NCBI GenBank assembly: GCA_947504185.1
Contig: CANNGJ010000004.1
Coordinates: 62,001-126,000, forward strand
Source: an uncultured Tenacibaculum sp.
Lineage (GTDB): Bacteria; Bacteroidota; Bacteroidia; Flavobacteriales; Flavobacteriaceae
DNA: 64,000 nt
Direction: 5' to 3'
Below, in pieces: positions 26,148 through 35,367 of this stretch. Position 1 is the stretch's first letter; each line of letters begins with the position of its first letter. The notes below the pieces were generated by a model. The model did no database searches, was not told the DNA's origin, and was given only the letters and a program-made list of their open reading frames with translations. The translations under genes were made by a program, and so were the position numbers.

Positions 26148-27071
26148 ATGAGTAGAACAAATAAAGATTACTTAGTTGTAATGTTAAAAGGGATTGCTAT
26201 GGGTGCTGCAGATGTTGTTCCTGGGGTTTCAGGAGGAACCATCGCATTTATTTCAGGAATTTATGAAGAACTATTGAGTTCTATTAGTAGTATAAACTTA
26301 AATCTTTTTAAAACACTTAAAAAAGATGGATTTAAAGTAGCTTGGAAACAATTAAACGGTAATTTTTTAGCATCTCTTTTTGTAGGGATTTTTATAAGTA
26401 TTGTTTCTTTAGCAAAAGTGATTTCTTGGTTATTAGTAAATCACCCAATTTTATTGTGGTCTTTTTTCTTCGGATTAGTTTTGGCAAGTGTTCTTTATAT
26501 AGCTAAACAAGTAACAAAATGGAATTTGGTTTCAATAGTTCTATTAGTTTTAGGAGCGATTTTAGCATACTATATAACTACATTAAATCCTTTAATTTCT
26601 GAAAGTGCCTCTCCGCTATTTATGTTTTTGGCAGGAGCAATTGCAATTTGTGCAATGATTTTACCAGGTATTTCAGGTTCTTTTATCTTAGTACTTTTAG
26701 GTGCTTATAAACCTGTATTAACAGCAATCAATAATCGAGATTTTACAACAATAGCAGTAGTTGGCGCAGGAGCTATAGTAGGTTTGTTGTCTTTTTCTAG
26801 AATTTTAAAATTTCTTTTCAATAACTATAAGAATTACACTTTGGTAGTGTTAACAGGTTTTGTAATCGGATCATTAAATAAAATTTGGCCTTGGAAAAAG
26901 GTATTAACATACCGTACCAATTCTCATGGAGAGCAGGTTCCGTTTAACGAATTATCAGTGTCACCATTTTCTTACGATGGAGACCCACAATTATTATATG
27001 CAAGTTTGTTAGCAGTTGTTGGGTTTAGTTTAATTTTATTACTTGAAAAATTGGCTGTAAAAAAACAGTAG
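26148..27071 (+). CDS. DUF368 membrane protein, PopT-type undecaprenyl-phosphate translocase, copy 1
   Basis: 307 aa, about 8-9 helices with the two family motifs: GAADVVPGVSGGTIAF near the N-terminus and MILPGISGSFILVLLG in the middle. DUF368 proteins (PopT) have been shown to recycle undecaprenyl phosphate across the inner membrane; assignment here is by family. Lies 10 bases after the TamB-like gene and 32 before a paralogue, in an operon-like run ending at aroE. Confidence 0.9.
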   Translation: MSRTNKDYLVVMLKGIAMGAADVVPGVSGGTIAFISGIYEELLSSISSINLNLFKTLKKDGFKVAWKQLNGNFLASLFVGIFISIVSLAKVISWLLVNHPILLWSFFFGLVLASVLYIAKQVTKWNLVSIVLLVLGAILAYYITTLNPLISESASPLFMFLAGAIAICAMILPGISGSFILVLLGAYKPVLTAINNRDFTTIAVVGAGAIVGLLSFSRILKFLFNNYKNYTLVVLTGFVIGSLNKIWPWKKVLTYRTNSHGEQVPFNELSVSPFSYDGDPQLLYASLLAVVGFSLILLLEKLAVKKQ

Positions 27072-27103
27072 AAATAAGTACCTTAGTCTTCTAATCAAAC
27101 AGT

Positions 27104-28111
27104 ATGTATAAGCAACGTACACTATTGCAAAAAGTAAACCTTTTCTTTAAAGGGTTGGCCATGGGAGGAGCAAACAAAGTACCAGGAGTTTCTGGTGGTA
27201 TGGTTGCTTTTGTAATGGGTTTTTATGAAGAGCTTATTTATACATTTCAAAAAATTAACTTTAAGGCTTTTAAGTTGCTTTTTAGCGGACGATTTAAAAG
27301 TTTTGCAGAGTATACTAACTTGTCTTTTTTAACATTTGTAATGTTAGGAAGCATGTTTAGTTATTTTAGTATTTCCTTAATATTAGATTATTTTTTAAAG
27401 AATTACGAATTATATGTTTGGGCATGGTTTTTCGGAATGATAATCGGGTCCATTTATTATATATCCAAAGACTTTGGTGATTGGAAACTTAAAAATGTAA
27501 TTGCATTAATAATTGGAACTTCGATAGGGATCTCAATTAGTTTTATGACTCCTGCTAAAGAAAATGATAACCTTTGGTTTGTTTTTATTTGCGGAATTAT
27601 CGGTGTTTCTGGGATGACTTTACCTGGGTTGTCAGGATCATTTATCTTAATATTATTGGGTAATTATGTACTGCTTTTAGTAGATAGTGTAAACGCTTTT
27701 GGAAGTGTAATCACCAGTTTATTTTCAGGGGATTTTGAAGTACTAAAAGACCAAGCTAAAACACGATATTTAAAAATTATTGGTGTTTTTACTGCGGGGT
27801 CAGCTTTTGGATTAGTTTCAATATCCCATGTTTTAGGATATGTTTTAAAAAGATGGCATCAAATAGTTACAGCCGTTATTATTGGTTTTATCACGGGTTC
27901 TTTAGGTATAGTTTGGCCTTGGAAGAAAACAATTTTTAAAACTGATGAAAAAGGATTTTTATTTGATCAGAATGGAGATAAAATTGTAGAAAACTATCAA
28001 CGTTATACTCCAGATTTATCTTCGCAAGAAACTTGGATTTCAATAGGGTTTATAGTTTTAGGTATAGCTTTAATTTTAATTATTGATTTTTATGGGAAAA
28101 GAAAAAAATAA
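27104..28111 (+). CDS. DUF368 membrane protein, PopT-type, copy 2
   Basis: 335 aa paralogue of the preceding gene, with motifs GGANKVPGVSGGMVAF and MTLPGLSGSFILILLG. It differs by a longer C-terminal loop (KTDEKGFLFDQNGDKIVENYQRY) and a lysine in the first motif (NKVPG in place of DVVPG). Its 3' end overlaps aroE by 20 bases. A tandem pair suggests division of labour or a heterodimer; this is inference. Confidence 0.88.
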   Translation: MYKQRTLLQKVNLFFKGLAMGGANKVPGVSGGMVAFVMGFYEELIYTFQKINFKAFKLLFSGRFKSFAEYTNLSFLTFVMLGSMFSYFSISLILDYFLKNYELYVWAWFFGMIIGSIYYISKDFGDWKLKNVIALIIGTSIGISISFMTPAKENDNLWFVFICGIIGVSGMTLPGLSGSFILILLGNYVLLLVDSVNAFGSVITSLFSGDFEVLKDQAKTRYLKIIGVFTAGSAFGLVSISHVLGYVLKRWHQIVTAVIIGFITGSLGIVWPWKKTIFKTDEKGFLFDQNGDKIVENYQRYTPDLSSQETWISIGFIVLGIALILIIDFYGKRKK

Positions 28112-28850
28112 AACGCTATTCGCTTTAGTGGGTAGAAATATTTCCTATTCCTTTTCTAGAGGATATTTTACTGATAAGTTTAAAGACTTAAATTTGGATA
28201 ATCATGAGTATATCAATTTTGATATTCAAGAGATAAAAGAACTTACTCAAAAAATAAAAGAAAATAAAAAAGTCCTAAAAGGATTAAATGTAACAACTCC
28301 TTATAAATTAGAGGTGTTTAATTATCTAGATAAGATTGATAAAAAAGCACTGAAAGTAGGAGCTGTAAATACTATAAAAATCACTAAAAAAGGAAGGTTA
28401 AAAGGTTTTAATACCGATGTTTATGGTTTTAAAAAATCATTAAAACCTTTGTTAAAAATTCATCATAAGAAAGCACTGATTTTAGGAACAGGAGGAGCAT
28501 CGAAAGCTATAGCATTCGCACTCGATAAATTAAATATTCAATATAAGTTTGTTTCTAGAAGTCCTGATGATAAAAAACAGATTTCATACAGCGAGTTAAC
28601 TCAAAAAAAAATAGCATCTCACCATTTAATAATTAATTGTACACCTTTAGGAACGCATCCAAATATTGATAATTGTCCTGATATTCCATATGAATTCTTA
28701 ACTGAAAATCATTTGCTATATGATTTGATTTACAATCCATCTGAAACCACTTTTTTAAGAAAAGGAAAAGAAAAAGGAGCAGATATAAAAAACGGATTAG
28801 AAATGTTAGAGCAACAAGCTGAAAAAGCTTGGAGAATTTGGAACAAGTAA
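28092..28850 (+). CDS. aroE: shikimate dehydrogenase
   Basis: 252 aa, NADP-dependent reduction of 3-dehydroshikimate in aromatic amino acid biosynthesis. Catalytic Lys72 in NVTTPYK, Asp109 in NTDVYG, nucleotide-binding GTGGASKA, and the C-terminal GLEMLEQQAEKAW. Start set at the ATG at 28092 inside the end of the DUF368 gene; an in-frame TTG nine bases upstream is less likely. The start MGKEKNKTLFALVGRNISYSFS is family-like. Confidence 0.93.
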   Translation: MGKEKNKTLFALVGRNISYSFSRGYFTDKFKDLNLDNHEYINFDIQEIKELTQKIKENKKVLKGLNVTTPYKLEVFNYLDKIDKKALKVGAVNTIKITKKGRLKGFNTDVYGFKKSLKPLLKIHHKKALILGTGGASKAIAFALDKLNIQYKFVSRSPDDKKQISYSELTQKKIASHHLIINCTPLGTHPNIDNCPDIPYEFLTENHLLYDLIYNPSETTFLRKGKEKGADIKNGLEMLEQQAEKAWRIWNK

Positions 28851-28875
28851 AAGAGAATATTGCCCTAAAATAAAC

Positions 28876-28905
28876 TTTGGTATTTTATAAGAATCCGTAT
28901 CTTTA
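28876..28905 (+). promoter_or_regulatory. candidate promoter of the DUF349 gene
   Basis: TTTG (28876-28879), 18-base spacer, TATCTTTA (28898-28905, seven of eight to TAnnTTTG). Predicted start about 28911. Confidence 0.45.
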
Positions 28906-28939
28906 TAATCTAAATTAATGGAACTTAAACATTGTATAT

Positions 28940-30784
28940 ATGTTAGAAAATAACGAAGAGAAATCACAACAATCTACTATTGAAGATAATACGACTACAA
29001 ATGCAGAAACAGAGAATGCTGTAAATGAAGTTGAAAATGAAGTAGCAAACGATGCTGAAAAAGCAGAAGAGAAGCATGAAATAAAAATGCTTGATTATGC
29101 TTCAATGGAATTAGATAGTTTGGTTGATGAATTAAGTAAGTTGTTAAAAAATCACCCAGTTCAACAATTAAAGTCAAATGTAGAAGCACTTAAGAGTGCT
29201 TTTAATACAAAGTTTGGCGCATTGTTGGCAGAGAAAAAAGCAGCTTTTTTAGCTGATGGAGGTAATTCAATCGATTTTCAATTTTCTAGCCCTGTTAAAT
29301 CAGAATACAATAAGTTATTAGGGGAATATAAATCTAAACGCGATGCCTATTATTCTCAATTAGAAAGTCAATTAAAAGATAATTTAGAAAAGCGAAATAA
29401 TTTAATTGATGAATTAAAGTCATTAATTACAAATGCTGATCCTAAAACAATGTATAATGATTTTCAAGCGATTCAAAAACGCTGGAAAACAATAGGAGCA
29501 GTGCCAAAAACAAAGTATAATGATACATGGAAAATCTATCATCACCATGTTGAGCGTTTTTATGATTTACTGCACTTAAATAAAGATTTTAGAGAACTTG
29601 ATTTTAAACATAATTTAGAAGAGAAATTAAAATTAATTACCAGAGCAGAAGCTTTAAATGAAGTTACGGATGTTAATGCAGCATTTAAAGATTTACAGGA
29701 GTTACACCGTATGTGGAAAGAAGAAATTGGTCCTGTAGGTAAAGAGCATAGAGAGGAAGTTTGGGGTAAGTTCAGTGAGGCAACTAAAAAAATTCATGAC
29801 AAACGTCACCAGTATTTTAAAGAATTAAAATCGAAGTATCAAGAAATGATTGATGCTAAATTAGAAGTTGTTGCAGAGATTAATTCATACGATACTTCTA
29901 ATAATAAAACGCATAACGATTGGCAAAAAAGTATTGTTGCTATCGAGGCAATGAGAAAAAAATATTTCGATATTGGTAAACTTCCATATAGCAAAAGCGA
30001 ATCGGTATGGCAACAATTTAAAACTGCTACTAAGAAGTTTAATACCGCTAAAAACACTTTTTACAAGTTTGAAAAAGGAGCTCAGAATGATAATTTAAAA
30101 AAGAAAATAGTTCTAGTTGAATTAGCAGAAAGTATTAAGGATAGCGAAGATTGGAACGAGGCTACAAATACAATGAAACGTATACAAGCTGATTGGAAAA
30201 AAATTGGACACGTGCCAAGAAAATTTTCTGATGATATCTGGAAACGTTTTAAAAATGCTTGTAATTTTTATTTTGATAGATTACACGCTCAGAAAAACGA
30301 ACAAAACAAAGAACAATTAGCAGTTGTAGATTCTAAGAAAGAATACATCGAACAAATTAAAGCAAGCGAGAACTTTACTTTAGATAATGTTAAAGAAGCA
30401 ATTTTAAAGTGGAGAGAATTAGGGTCTCTACCTAGAAATGCACGTCATTTAGATGAAAAATTTAACAAAGCAATTGATGCTCATTTAGGAGGACTAAACA
30501 TGAGTAGAGTTGATATTGAAATGATGAAGTTTAAGAATGTAGTAGATACAGCTTTAGCTCAAGAAGATTTTAGAAAGTTAGATGGTGAACAATACTTTAT
30601 TCGTAAAAGAATTGACGAAACTGTTCGTGAGATGCAACAATTAGAAAATAATTTAAGTTTTATATCTAATGCCACTGCTGATAATCCTTTGGTACAAAAC
30701 GTTCGTAAAGGAATTCAAGATTTTAAAGATCAATTAGATGTTTGGCAAGCTAAGTTAGAGTACGTGAAGAAGTTAGATTATTAA
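28940..30784 (+). CDS. DUF349 repeat protein
   Basis: 614 aa, cytoplasmic and highly helical. After an acidic low-complexity N-terminus (about residues 1-50), the three-helix DUF349 unit recurs four or five times, each with W-K-x-I/L-G-x-V/L-P and F-x-x-A motifs (KTIGAVPKTKYNDTW, KEEIGPVGKEHREEVW, FDIGKLPYSKSESVW, KKIGHVPRKFSDDIW, RELGSLPRNARHLD). The family is widespread in Bacteroidota and has no settled function. Downstream of aroE with its own promoter candidate and terminator. Confidence 0.88.
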   Translation: MLENNEEKSQQSTIEDNTTTNAETENAVNEVENEVANDAEKAEEKHEIKMLDYASMELDSLVDELSKLLKNHPVQQLKSNVEALKSAFNTKFGALLAEKKAAFLADGGNSIDFQFSSPVKSEYNKLLGEYKSKRDAYYSQLESQLKDNLEKRNNLIDELKSLITNADPKTMYNDFQAIQKRWKTIGAVPKTKYNDTWKIYHHHVERFYDLLHLNKDFRELDFKHNLEEKLKLITRAEALNEVTDVNAAFKDLQELHRMWKEEIGPVGKEHREEVWGKFSEATKKIHDKRHQYFKELKSKYQEMIDAKLEVVAEINSYDTSNNKTHNDWQKSIVAIEAMRKKYFDIGKLPYSKSESVWQQFKTATKKFNTAKNTFYKFEKGAQNDNLKKKIVLVELAESIKDSEDWNEATNTMKRIQADWKKIGHVPRKFSDDIWKRFKNACNFYFDRLHAQKNEQNKEQLAVVDSKKEYIEQIKASENFTLDNVKEAILKWRELGSLPRNARHLDEKFNKAIDAHLGGLNMSRVDIEMMKFKNVVDTALAQEDFRKLDGEQYFIRKRIDETVREMQQLENNLSFISNATADNPLVQNVRKGIQDFKDQLDVWQAKLEYVKKLDY

Positions 30785-30808
30785 TCTGACTTTTTAAATA
30801 AAATAGAT

Positions 30809-30840
30809 AAAAAACTCAAATCATTTGATTCGAGTTTTTT
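30809..30840 (+). terminator. terminator of the DUF349 gene
   Basis: 15-bp stem with one mismatch around AAAACTCAAATCA / TGATTCGAGTTTT and a 2-nt tip, then T run. Confidence 0.75.
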
Positions 30841-30989
30841 AGTTTTAGAATAGATATTTTTGTTTGATAGCTTTCCTAATGTATTTGTTCAAGGTATGAC
30901 TGATTAGTATAGGGGGTTAGTAAATAAACTAACTAATAAGTAAACCTGAGTATTAATATTTAATTATAGATGTTCTGACTGGCTAATAA
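30841..30989. other. intergenic spacer with no gene seen
   Basis: 149 bases between convergent genes. No open frame, tRNA or promoter match that I can support; holds a short inverted repeat GTTAGT-N6-ACTAAC near 30916. Confidence 0.6.
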
Positions 30990-32213
30990 TTATTTTACTC
31001 TCTGTTCAAATTTGATTGATTTCTCTCCATTTGTAACAACTATATTATAATTTCCTTCTTGTAGTCCTAATGTGCAATTTTCAGTTTTGTTTTTAACTTC
31101 TGTAATATCAATTGGAACCGCATTGTTTATGTTTTCTCCTTTTTTAAAAGCCAAAACCATAACAGGAAATTCAATTTCAACATTATCTAATGTGATTTGA
31201 GTTTGTTTATTACCGTTAGTAAATATCCAATTAGGTCTATTATTTATATATGTAGTTTTAGGGTGTAGAACTGCAATGTCAGTATAAGTTTTACTTCTTT
31301 TATATTTGAGAGGCTTACTGTCTTTGTCAAGTAAAACAGATGATTCTTTAATATCTAATGCTTGTAAAATTGGATTGTTAAATTCAGCTTTACTTTTTTC
31401 ACTATATTCAACTTGATTAATTGTTAATGGATTTATTCCAGTATACTCTTTAAGCCTTTCTGCCATTGCTTTTCCCCAAGATTTGTGGTTGCCTTCTAAA
31501 GCATGATCGAAGCCACAATGAATTAAAATTTTTTCATTTGGTTTTGTGTCTATAACTTTTTGAATATTTTTTGCTTGATCAATTTCCCTAAGTTTCCCAT
31601 TTGCTTTTCTATTTTTAGTTTCATAAGGAAAAATGTTGTAACCAATTTGAAGGGCTTCTCGAACAAAGTTCCCAAATTGAGGTTCTTTAATGTAGTATCC
31701 AGTTTTTAGAATAGGGTACTTTCTGATTTTTTGTAGAGAATCAATATTTTCTTTATAGGACAATGTTTCAAGCCCTAAATTTTTATACCCATTGTCAAAC
31801 AATTTTTGAAGAAGTGATTTGGAGAACACTCTATGAAAAGAATTATGATGCGCTTCATTAATTATTACTATTTTATTTTTTTTTGCTTGTTCAATAATAT
31901 AATCTTTAGCATTGACTGATGAATATTTTAAGTTTATAGAGTCATTTTGAGTTTTAGTAAAGCTTTTCTCCGTAGCATTCATTGCTAAATCCCATTGAAT
32001 TAAAGCATTTTTATAATCTCCTTTTAAGGAATAATTAGATGCTGAAGCTTGATGTTTCCATGAGGAAGTATTTTTTTTAAGTTTGTTTTCAATTTCTGAA
32101 TTAAGTTTATAGCCTGTCTTGAAATTTATTTCCTCTATTTTCTTTTCTTGACTATTACAAAATACTAATGTAAATGAAAGGATTATTGTTAATAGGTAGT
32201 ATGTTTTTTTCAT
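30990..32213 (-). CDS. exported protein of the Tiki/EreA/ChaN-like superfamily (tentative)
   Basis: About 407 aa with an N-terminal export signal (MKKTYYLLTIILSFTLVFCNSQ); the Cys could be lipidated but the lipobox (LVFC) is poor. The core has INEAHHNSFH, then LGLETL, PYET and IHCGFDHALEG, which resemble the histidine/glutamate motifs of the TraB/Tiki, EreA and ChaN fold. These residues may bind metal or haem or catalyse hydrolysis; I cannot tell. C-terminus is a beta domain. Start moved from an upstream ATG to the one before the signal. Stands alone on the minus strand. Confidence 0.5.
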   Translation of the reverse strand: MKKTYYLLTIILSFTLVFCNSQEKKIEEINFKTGYKLNSEIENKLKKNTSSWKHQASASNYSLKGDYKNALIQWDLAMNATEKSFTKTQNDSINLKYSSVNAKDYIIEQAKKNKIVIINEAHHNSFHRVFSKSLLQKLFDNGYKNLGLETLSYKENIDSLQKIRKYPILKTGYYIKEPQFGNFVREALQIGYNIFPYETKNRKANGKLREIDQAKNIQKVIDTKPNEKILIHCGFDHALEGNHKSWGKAMAERLKEYTGINPLTINQVEYSEKSKAEFNNPILQALDIKESSVLLDKDSKPLKYKRSKTYTDIAVLHPKTTYINNRPNWIFTNGNKQTQITLDNVEIEFPVMVLAFKKGENINNAVPIDITEVKNKTENCTLGLQEGNYNIVVTNGEKSIKFEQRVK

Positions 32214-32321
32214 AATTATAGCCAGCTTTTTAAGAATATAAAATTGATCTAATGAATTGTATTTAGCTAAAGCTAATAGAAAAAACATAAGAATTAAGTT
32301 AAATAAATTATAAATAATAAA

Positions 32322-32348
32322 AAAAGCTCTCGATATTTGAGAGCTTTT
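32322..32348 (-). terminator. terminator after the Nif3-zinc ribbon operon
   Basis: 10-bp perfect stem AAAAGCTCTC / GAGAGCTTTT, 7-nt loop, 22 bases beyond the stop of the coiled-coil gene. Confidence 0.8.
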
Positions 32349-32369
32349 AAAATATATTGTAGAAAAATT

Positions 32370-33140
32370 TTAAGCAAACAAGCTATCAATTTTGTCCTTT
32401 TCTTCTTGTGCTAAAGCAGCATCAACTAAAATACGTCCACTGTGCTCATCAATTGTAATTTTCTTACGATTCGCAATCTCTAATTGAATTTGTGGTGGAA
32501 TTGTAAAGAAAGAACCTCCTGCAGCTCCACGCTCAATAGCAACAACTGCTAATCCGTTTCTTACTTTAGTACGAATTCTATTATAAGCTGTTAATAAGTG
32601 CTCATCTATAGATTGTGCATATTCAGCAGACTTCTCTTTTAATAATTGCTCTTCTTTTTCCGTTTCTTTTAAGATTGCATCTAACTCATTTTTTTTGTGA
32701 GTTAAGTGGTTTTCTTGCTTCGTTAATTTTTCTTTAGTGGTATCAATAACTTCGTTTTTCTGAGCTATTTTTACTTTGTATTCTTTAATTCTCTTTTCAG
32801 ATAATTGAATTTCTAATTCTTGGTATTCAACTTCTTTTGTTAAAGAATCAAACTCACGATTGTTACGAACATTTTTTTGTTGCTCTTCGTATTTAGTAAT
32901 TAAAGTTTTAGATTCTTCAATTGCTAATTTCTTGTTATTAATATCAGTATCTAAATTACTAACATCCTCTCCTAAATTAGAAAGTCTAGTATTTAATCCG
33001 GCAACTTCATCTTCTAAATCTTCTACTTCTAAAGGTAATTCACCACGAACGTTTCTGATCTCGTCAATTCTAGAATCGATTAACTGTAAATCGTATAACG
33101 CTCTTAACTTTTCTTCTACCGTTACTTCTTTTTTTGCCAT
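32370..33140 (-). CDS. coiled-coil protein of the C4 zinc-ribbon family, cysteines lost
   Basis: 256 aa. Long antiparallel coiled coil (about residues 15-180) followed by the region that is a C4 zinc ribbon in relatives (RxGxAVV...RGAxGG...GRILVD). Here the four metal cysteines are replaced (AGGS and DEHSGR where CGGC and CEHCGR are usual), and the protein has no cysteine at all. The rest of the domain is kept, so this is an evolved metal-free form, not decay. Starts 3 bases after the Nif3 gene, its usual neighbour. Molecular role unknown. Confidence 0.85.
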   Translation of the reverse strand: MAKKEVTVEEKLRALYDLQLIDSRIDEIRNVRGELPLEVEDLEDEVAGLNTRLSNLGEDVSNLDTDINNKKLAIEESKTLITKYEEQQKNVRNNREFDSLTKEVEYQELEIQLSEKRIKEYKVKIAQKNEVIDTTKEKLTKQENHLTHKKNELDAILKETEKEEQLLKEKSAEYAQSIDEHLLTAYNRIRTKVRNGLAVVAIERGAAGGSFFTIPPQIQLEIANRKKITIDEHSGRILVDAALAQEEKDKIDSLFA

Positions 33141-33143
33141 CTG

Positions 33144-34238
33144 TTATATATAGTGTATTGGATTTGTGCTTTTTTCGCTTAAAATAATGGCAAAAGTACT
33201 AAATTTTTTACTAAGATAATCAACCAAAAGGTTTTTTGTAAACTGCTCGCTTTCATAATGTCCTACATCGGCAAGTAATATTCTTTTTTCAGCTTTAAAA
33301 AATTCGTGATATTTAAAATCTGCACTTATATAAGCATCAGCTTTTTCACGTATTGCATTTTTAATAGCAAAGCTACCAGATCCGCCTAAAACAGCCACTT
33401 TTTTTATTGATTTATTAAGTAACTCTGAATGACGTACACAGTCTGTTTTAAAAGTCTTTTTTACAAATTGTAAAAAGTCTTCTTCTTTCATTTTTGAAGG
33501 AAGTTCGCCAATCATTCCCATACCCACATTTTGATTGCTGTTATCTAACGTTATTATTTCGTAAGCAACTTCTTCATAAGGATGATTTTTAAACAGCGTA
33601 TTTAAAATCTGACCTTCTAAAAAACTATCAAAAGTAACGGAGATACAAGTTTCTTCTTCAAACATTAATTCTCCTCTATGACCTACAGTTGGATTTGAGT
33701 CCTCGTTACCTTTATAACTTCCTTTGCCTTCTACATTAAAAGAACAATTATTATAATTGCCAATATTTCCAGCTCCAGCTTCAAAAAGTTTATTTCTTAA
33801 ATTATTTGCTTCAGCAAAAGGAACATAAGTAGTTAGTTTTTTTATAATTCCTTTTTTTGGAATTAACGTTTTGCAATTTTGCAAACCTAAAACTTCACAC
33901 ATTTTAGCAGAAACACCATTGTTTACATTGTCTAATGCTGTATGAGTAGCATAAATAGCAATGTTGTTTTGAATAGCCTTTAAAACCACACGTTCAACAT
34001 AATTATTGCCATTAAACTTTTTTAAACCACTAAAAATAATAGGATGGAAGCTAACAATTAGATTGCAGTTTTTAGCAATAGCTTCATCAACCGTTTCTTC
34101 TAAAGTATCAAGAGTAACTAGAACTCCACTTACTTCGGTTGTATAGTTTCCTATTAATAAACCTACATTGTCAAAATCTTCGGCGTATGAAAGCGGAGCT
34201 AACTGTTCAATATAATTGGTAACGTCTTTTATTTGCAT
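33144..34238 (-). CDS. Nif3-like dinuclear metal-centre protein
   Basis: 364 aa, longer Nif3/YbgI form with a central CutA1-like insertion (about 125-240). Metal ligands visible: His65 in SFHPIIF, His99 and Asp103 in THTALD, and the C-terminal VGHYESE pair. Forms hexameric toroids; GTP cyclohydrolase-like and other roles have been proposed, none firm. Operon with the downstream coiled-coil protein; divergent from lpxK. Confidence 0.92.
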   Translation of the reverse strand: MQIKDVTNYIEQLAPLSYAEDFDNVGLLIGNYTTEVSGVLVTLDTLEETVDEAIAKNCNLIVSFHPIIFSGLKKFNGNNYVERVVLKAIQNNIAIYATHTALDNVNNGVSAKMCEVLGLQNCKTLIPKKGIIKKLTTYVPFAEANNLRNKLFEAGAGNIGNYNNCSFNVEGKGSYKGNEDSNPTVGHRGELMFEEETCISVTFDSFLEGQILNTLFKNHPYEEVAYEIITLDNSNQNVGMGMIGELPSKMKEEDFLQFVKKTFKTDCVRHSELLNKSIKKVAVLGGSGSFAIKNAIREKADAYISADFKYHEFFKAEKRILLADVGHYESEQFTKNLLVDYLSKKFSTFAIILSEKSTNPIHYI

Positions 34239-34251
34239 AGTATAAAATATC

Positions 34252-34283
34252 TTGAATCAAAGTTAAGATTTTTATTACTTTTG
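34252..34283 (+). promoter_or_regulatory. promoter of lpxK, predicted leaderless
   Basis: TTG (34252-34254), 21-base spacer, TACTTTTG (34276-34283), a perfect -7 box. The ATG is only five bases further, so transcription would start at or next to the start codon. Confidence 0.55.
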
Positions 34284-34288
34284 GTATA

Positions 34289-35311
34289 ATGAAGTTACTT
34301 CGATTTTTATTATTTCCGTTTGCAGTTTTATATGATGTAGTTACGACGATTCGTAATTGGTTTTTTGATATAGGAATTTTAAAATCGATTTCTTTCGATA
34401 TTCCTGTAATAGCTGTTGGAAACTTAAGTGTTGGCGGAACAGGAAAATCTCCACAAATAGAATATTTGATTCGCTTATTAAAAGGTGACTATAATATTGC
34501 TGTTTTAAGCAGAGGTTATAAACGTAAAACAAAAGGGTTTCAAATAGTAAACGATAATCACAAAGCAATTGATGTTGGTGACGAACCGTTACAGTTTTAT
34601 GAAAAATTTGGTAACGAAGTTATAGTTGCAGTTGATGCTGATAGAACAAACGGCATTCAACAATTATTAAAAAGTAAAAACCCACCAGAAGTAGTTTTGC
34701 TAGATGATGCGTATCAGCATAGAAAGGTAAAAGCAAGTACGTATATTCTGTTAACTAAATACAACGATTTGTTTTCTGATGATTTTATATTGCCTACAGG
34801 TAATTTAAGAGAAAGTAGGAGAGGTGCTAAAAGAACTGATGTAATTATTGTTACAAAATGTCCTGATAATTTGTCAGAAGTTGATCAGAAGAATATTATT
34901 AAGAAGATAAGTTCAACGAAAAATCAACAAATATTTTTTACTACTATTTCTTATGATGAAGATTTAAAAGGAGAAAAGAATCTTTCTATTTCAGATTTAA
35001 AGAATAAAGAGGTTGTATTGGTGACTGGAATTGCAAATCCGAATCCGCTATTAGAATATTTATCAAAAAGAGAAATAGATTATAAGCATTTAAAGTATCC
35101 AGATCATTATAATTTTACTGATGAGGATGTTTTAAGAATCAAAAAAGAAAGTGGTGTGAGTTCTTCTGAAAATATAATTTTAACAACAGAGAAAGATTAT
35201 ATGAGATTAAAAAGAAAGATCGATAATTTGTACTATATAGCTATTAGGAGTACCTTTTTAGATAAAAAGCAAGTGTTTAATCATTTTATAATCAACCAAA
35301 TAAAAAGTTAA
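34289..35311 (+). CDS. lpxK: tetraacyldisaccharide 4'-kinase
   Basis: 340 aa inner-membrane kinase that phosphorylates the lipid A precursor at the 4' position. One N-terminal helix, then the Walker A GNLSVGGTGKSP at 44-55, followed by LSRGYKRKTKG and VLLDDAYQHRKV, all LpxK hallmarks. Standalone gene divergent from Nif3. Confidence 0.95.
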   Translation: MKLLRFLLFPFAVLYDVVTTIRNWFFDIGILKSISFDIPVIAVGNLSVGGTGKSPQIEYLIRLLKGDYNIAVLSRGYKRKTKGFQIVNDNHKAIDVGDEPLQFYEKFGNEVIVAVDADRTNGIQQLLKSKNPPEVVLLDDAYQHRKVKASTYILLTKYNDLFSDDFILPTGNLRESRRGAKRTDVIIVTKCPDNLSEVDQKNIIKKISSTKNQQIFFTTISYDEDLKGEKNLSISDLKNKEVVLVTGIANPNPLLEYLSKREIDYKHLKYPDHYNFTDEDVLRIKKESGVSSSENIILTTEKDYMRLKRKIDNLYYIAIRSTFLDKKQVFNHFIINQIKS

Positions 35312-35338
35312 ATTTTTTTATTGTGGTATTATTTTTGA

Positions 35339-35346
35339 TACATTTG
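35339..35346 (+). promoter_or_regulatory. -7 element of the thioredoxin-like gene
   Basis: TACATTTG, perfect TAnnTTTG; a second match TATTTTTG is at 35330-35337. TTG at 35321 is a weak -33. Start expected near 35352. Confidence 0.4.
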
Positions 35347-35367
35347 GAGCGGTAAACAATAATTATA

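Noticed and set aside
30916-30933. GTTAGT-N6-ACTAAC inverted repeat resembling the MarR operator
   Set aside because: Arm spacing differs (GTTAG-N8-CTAAC rather than N5) and it lies between convergent genes, not at a promoter.
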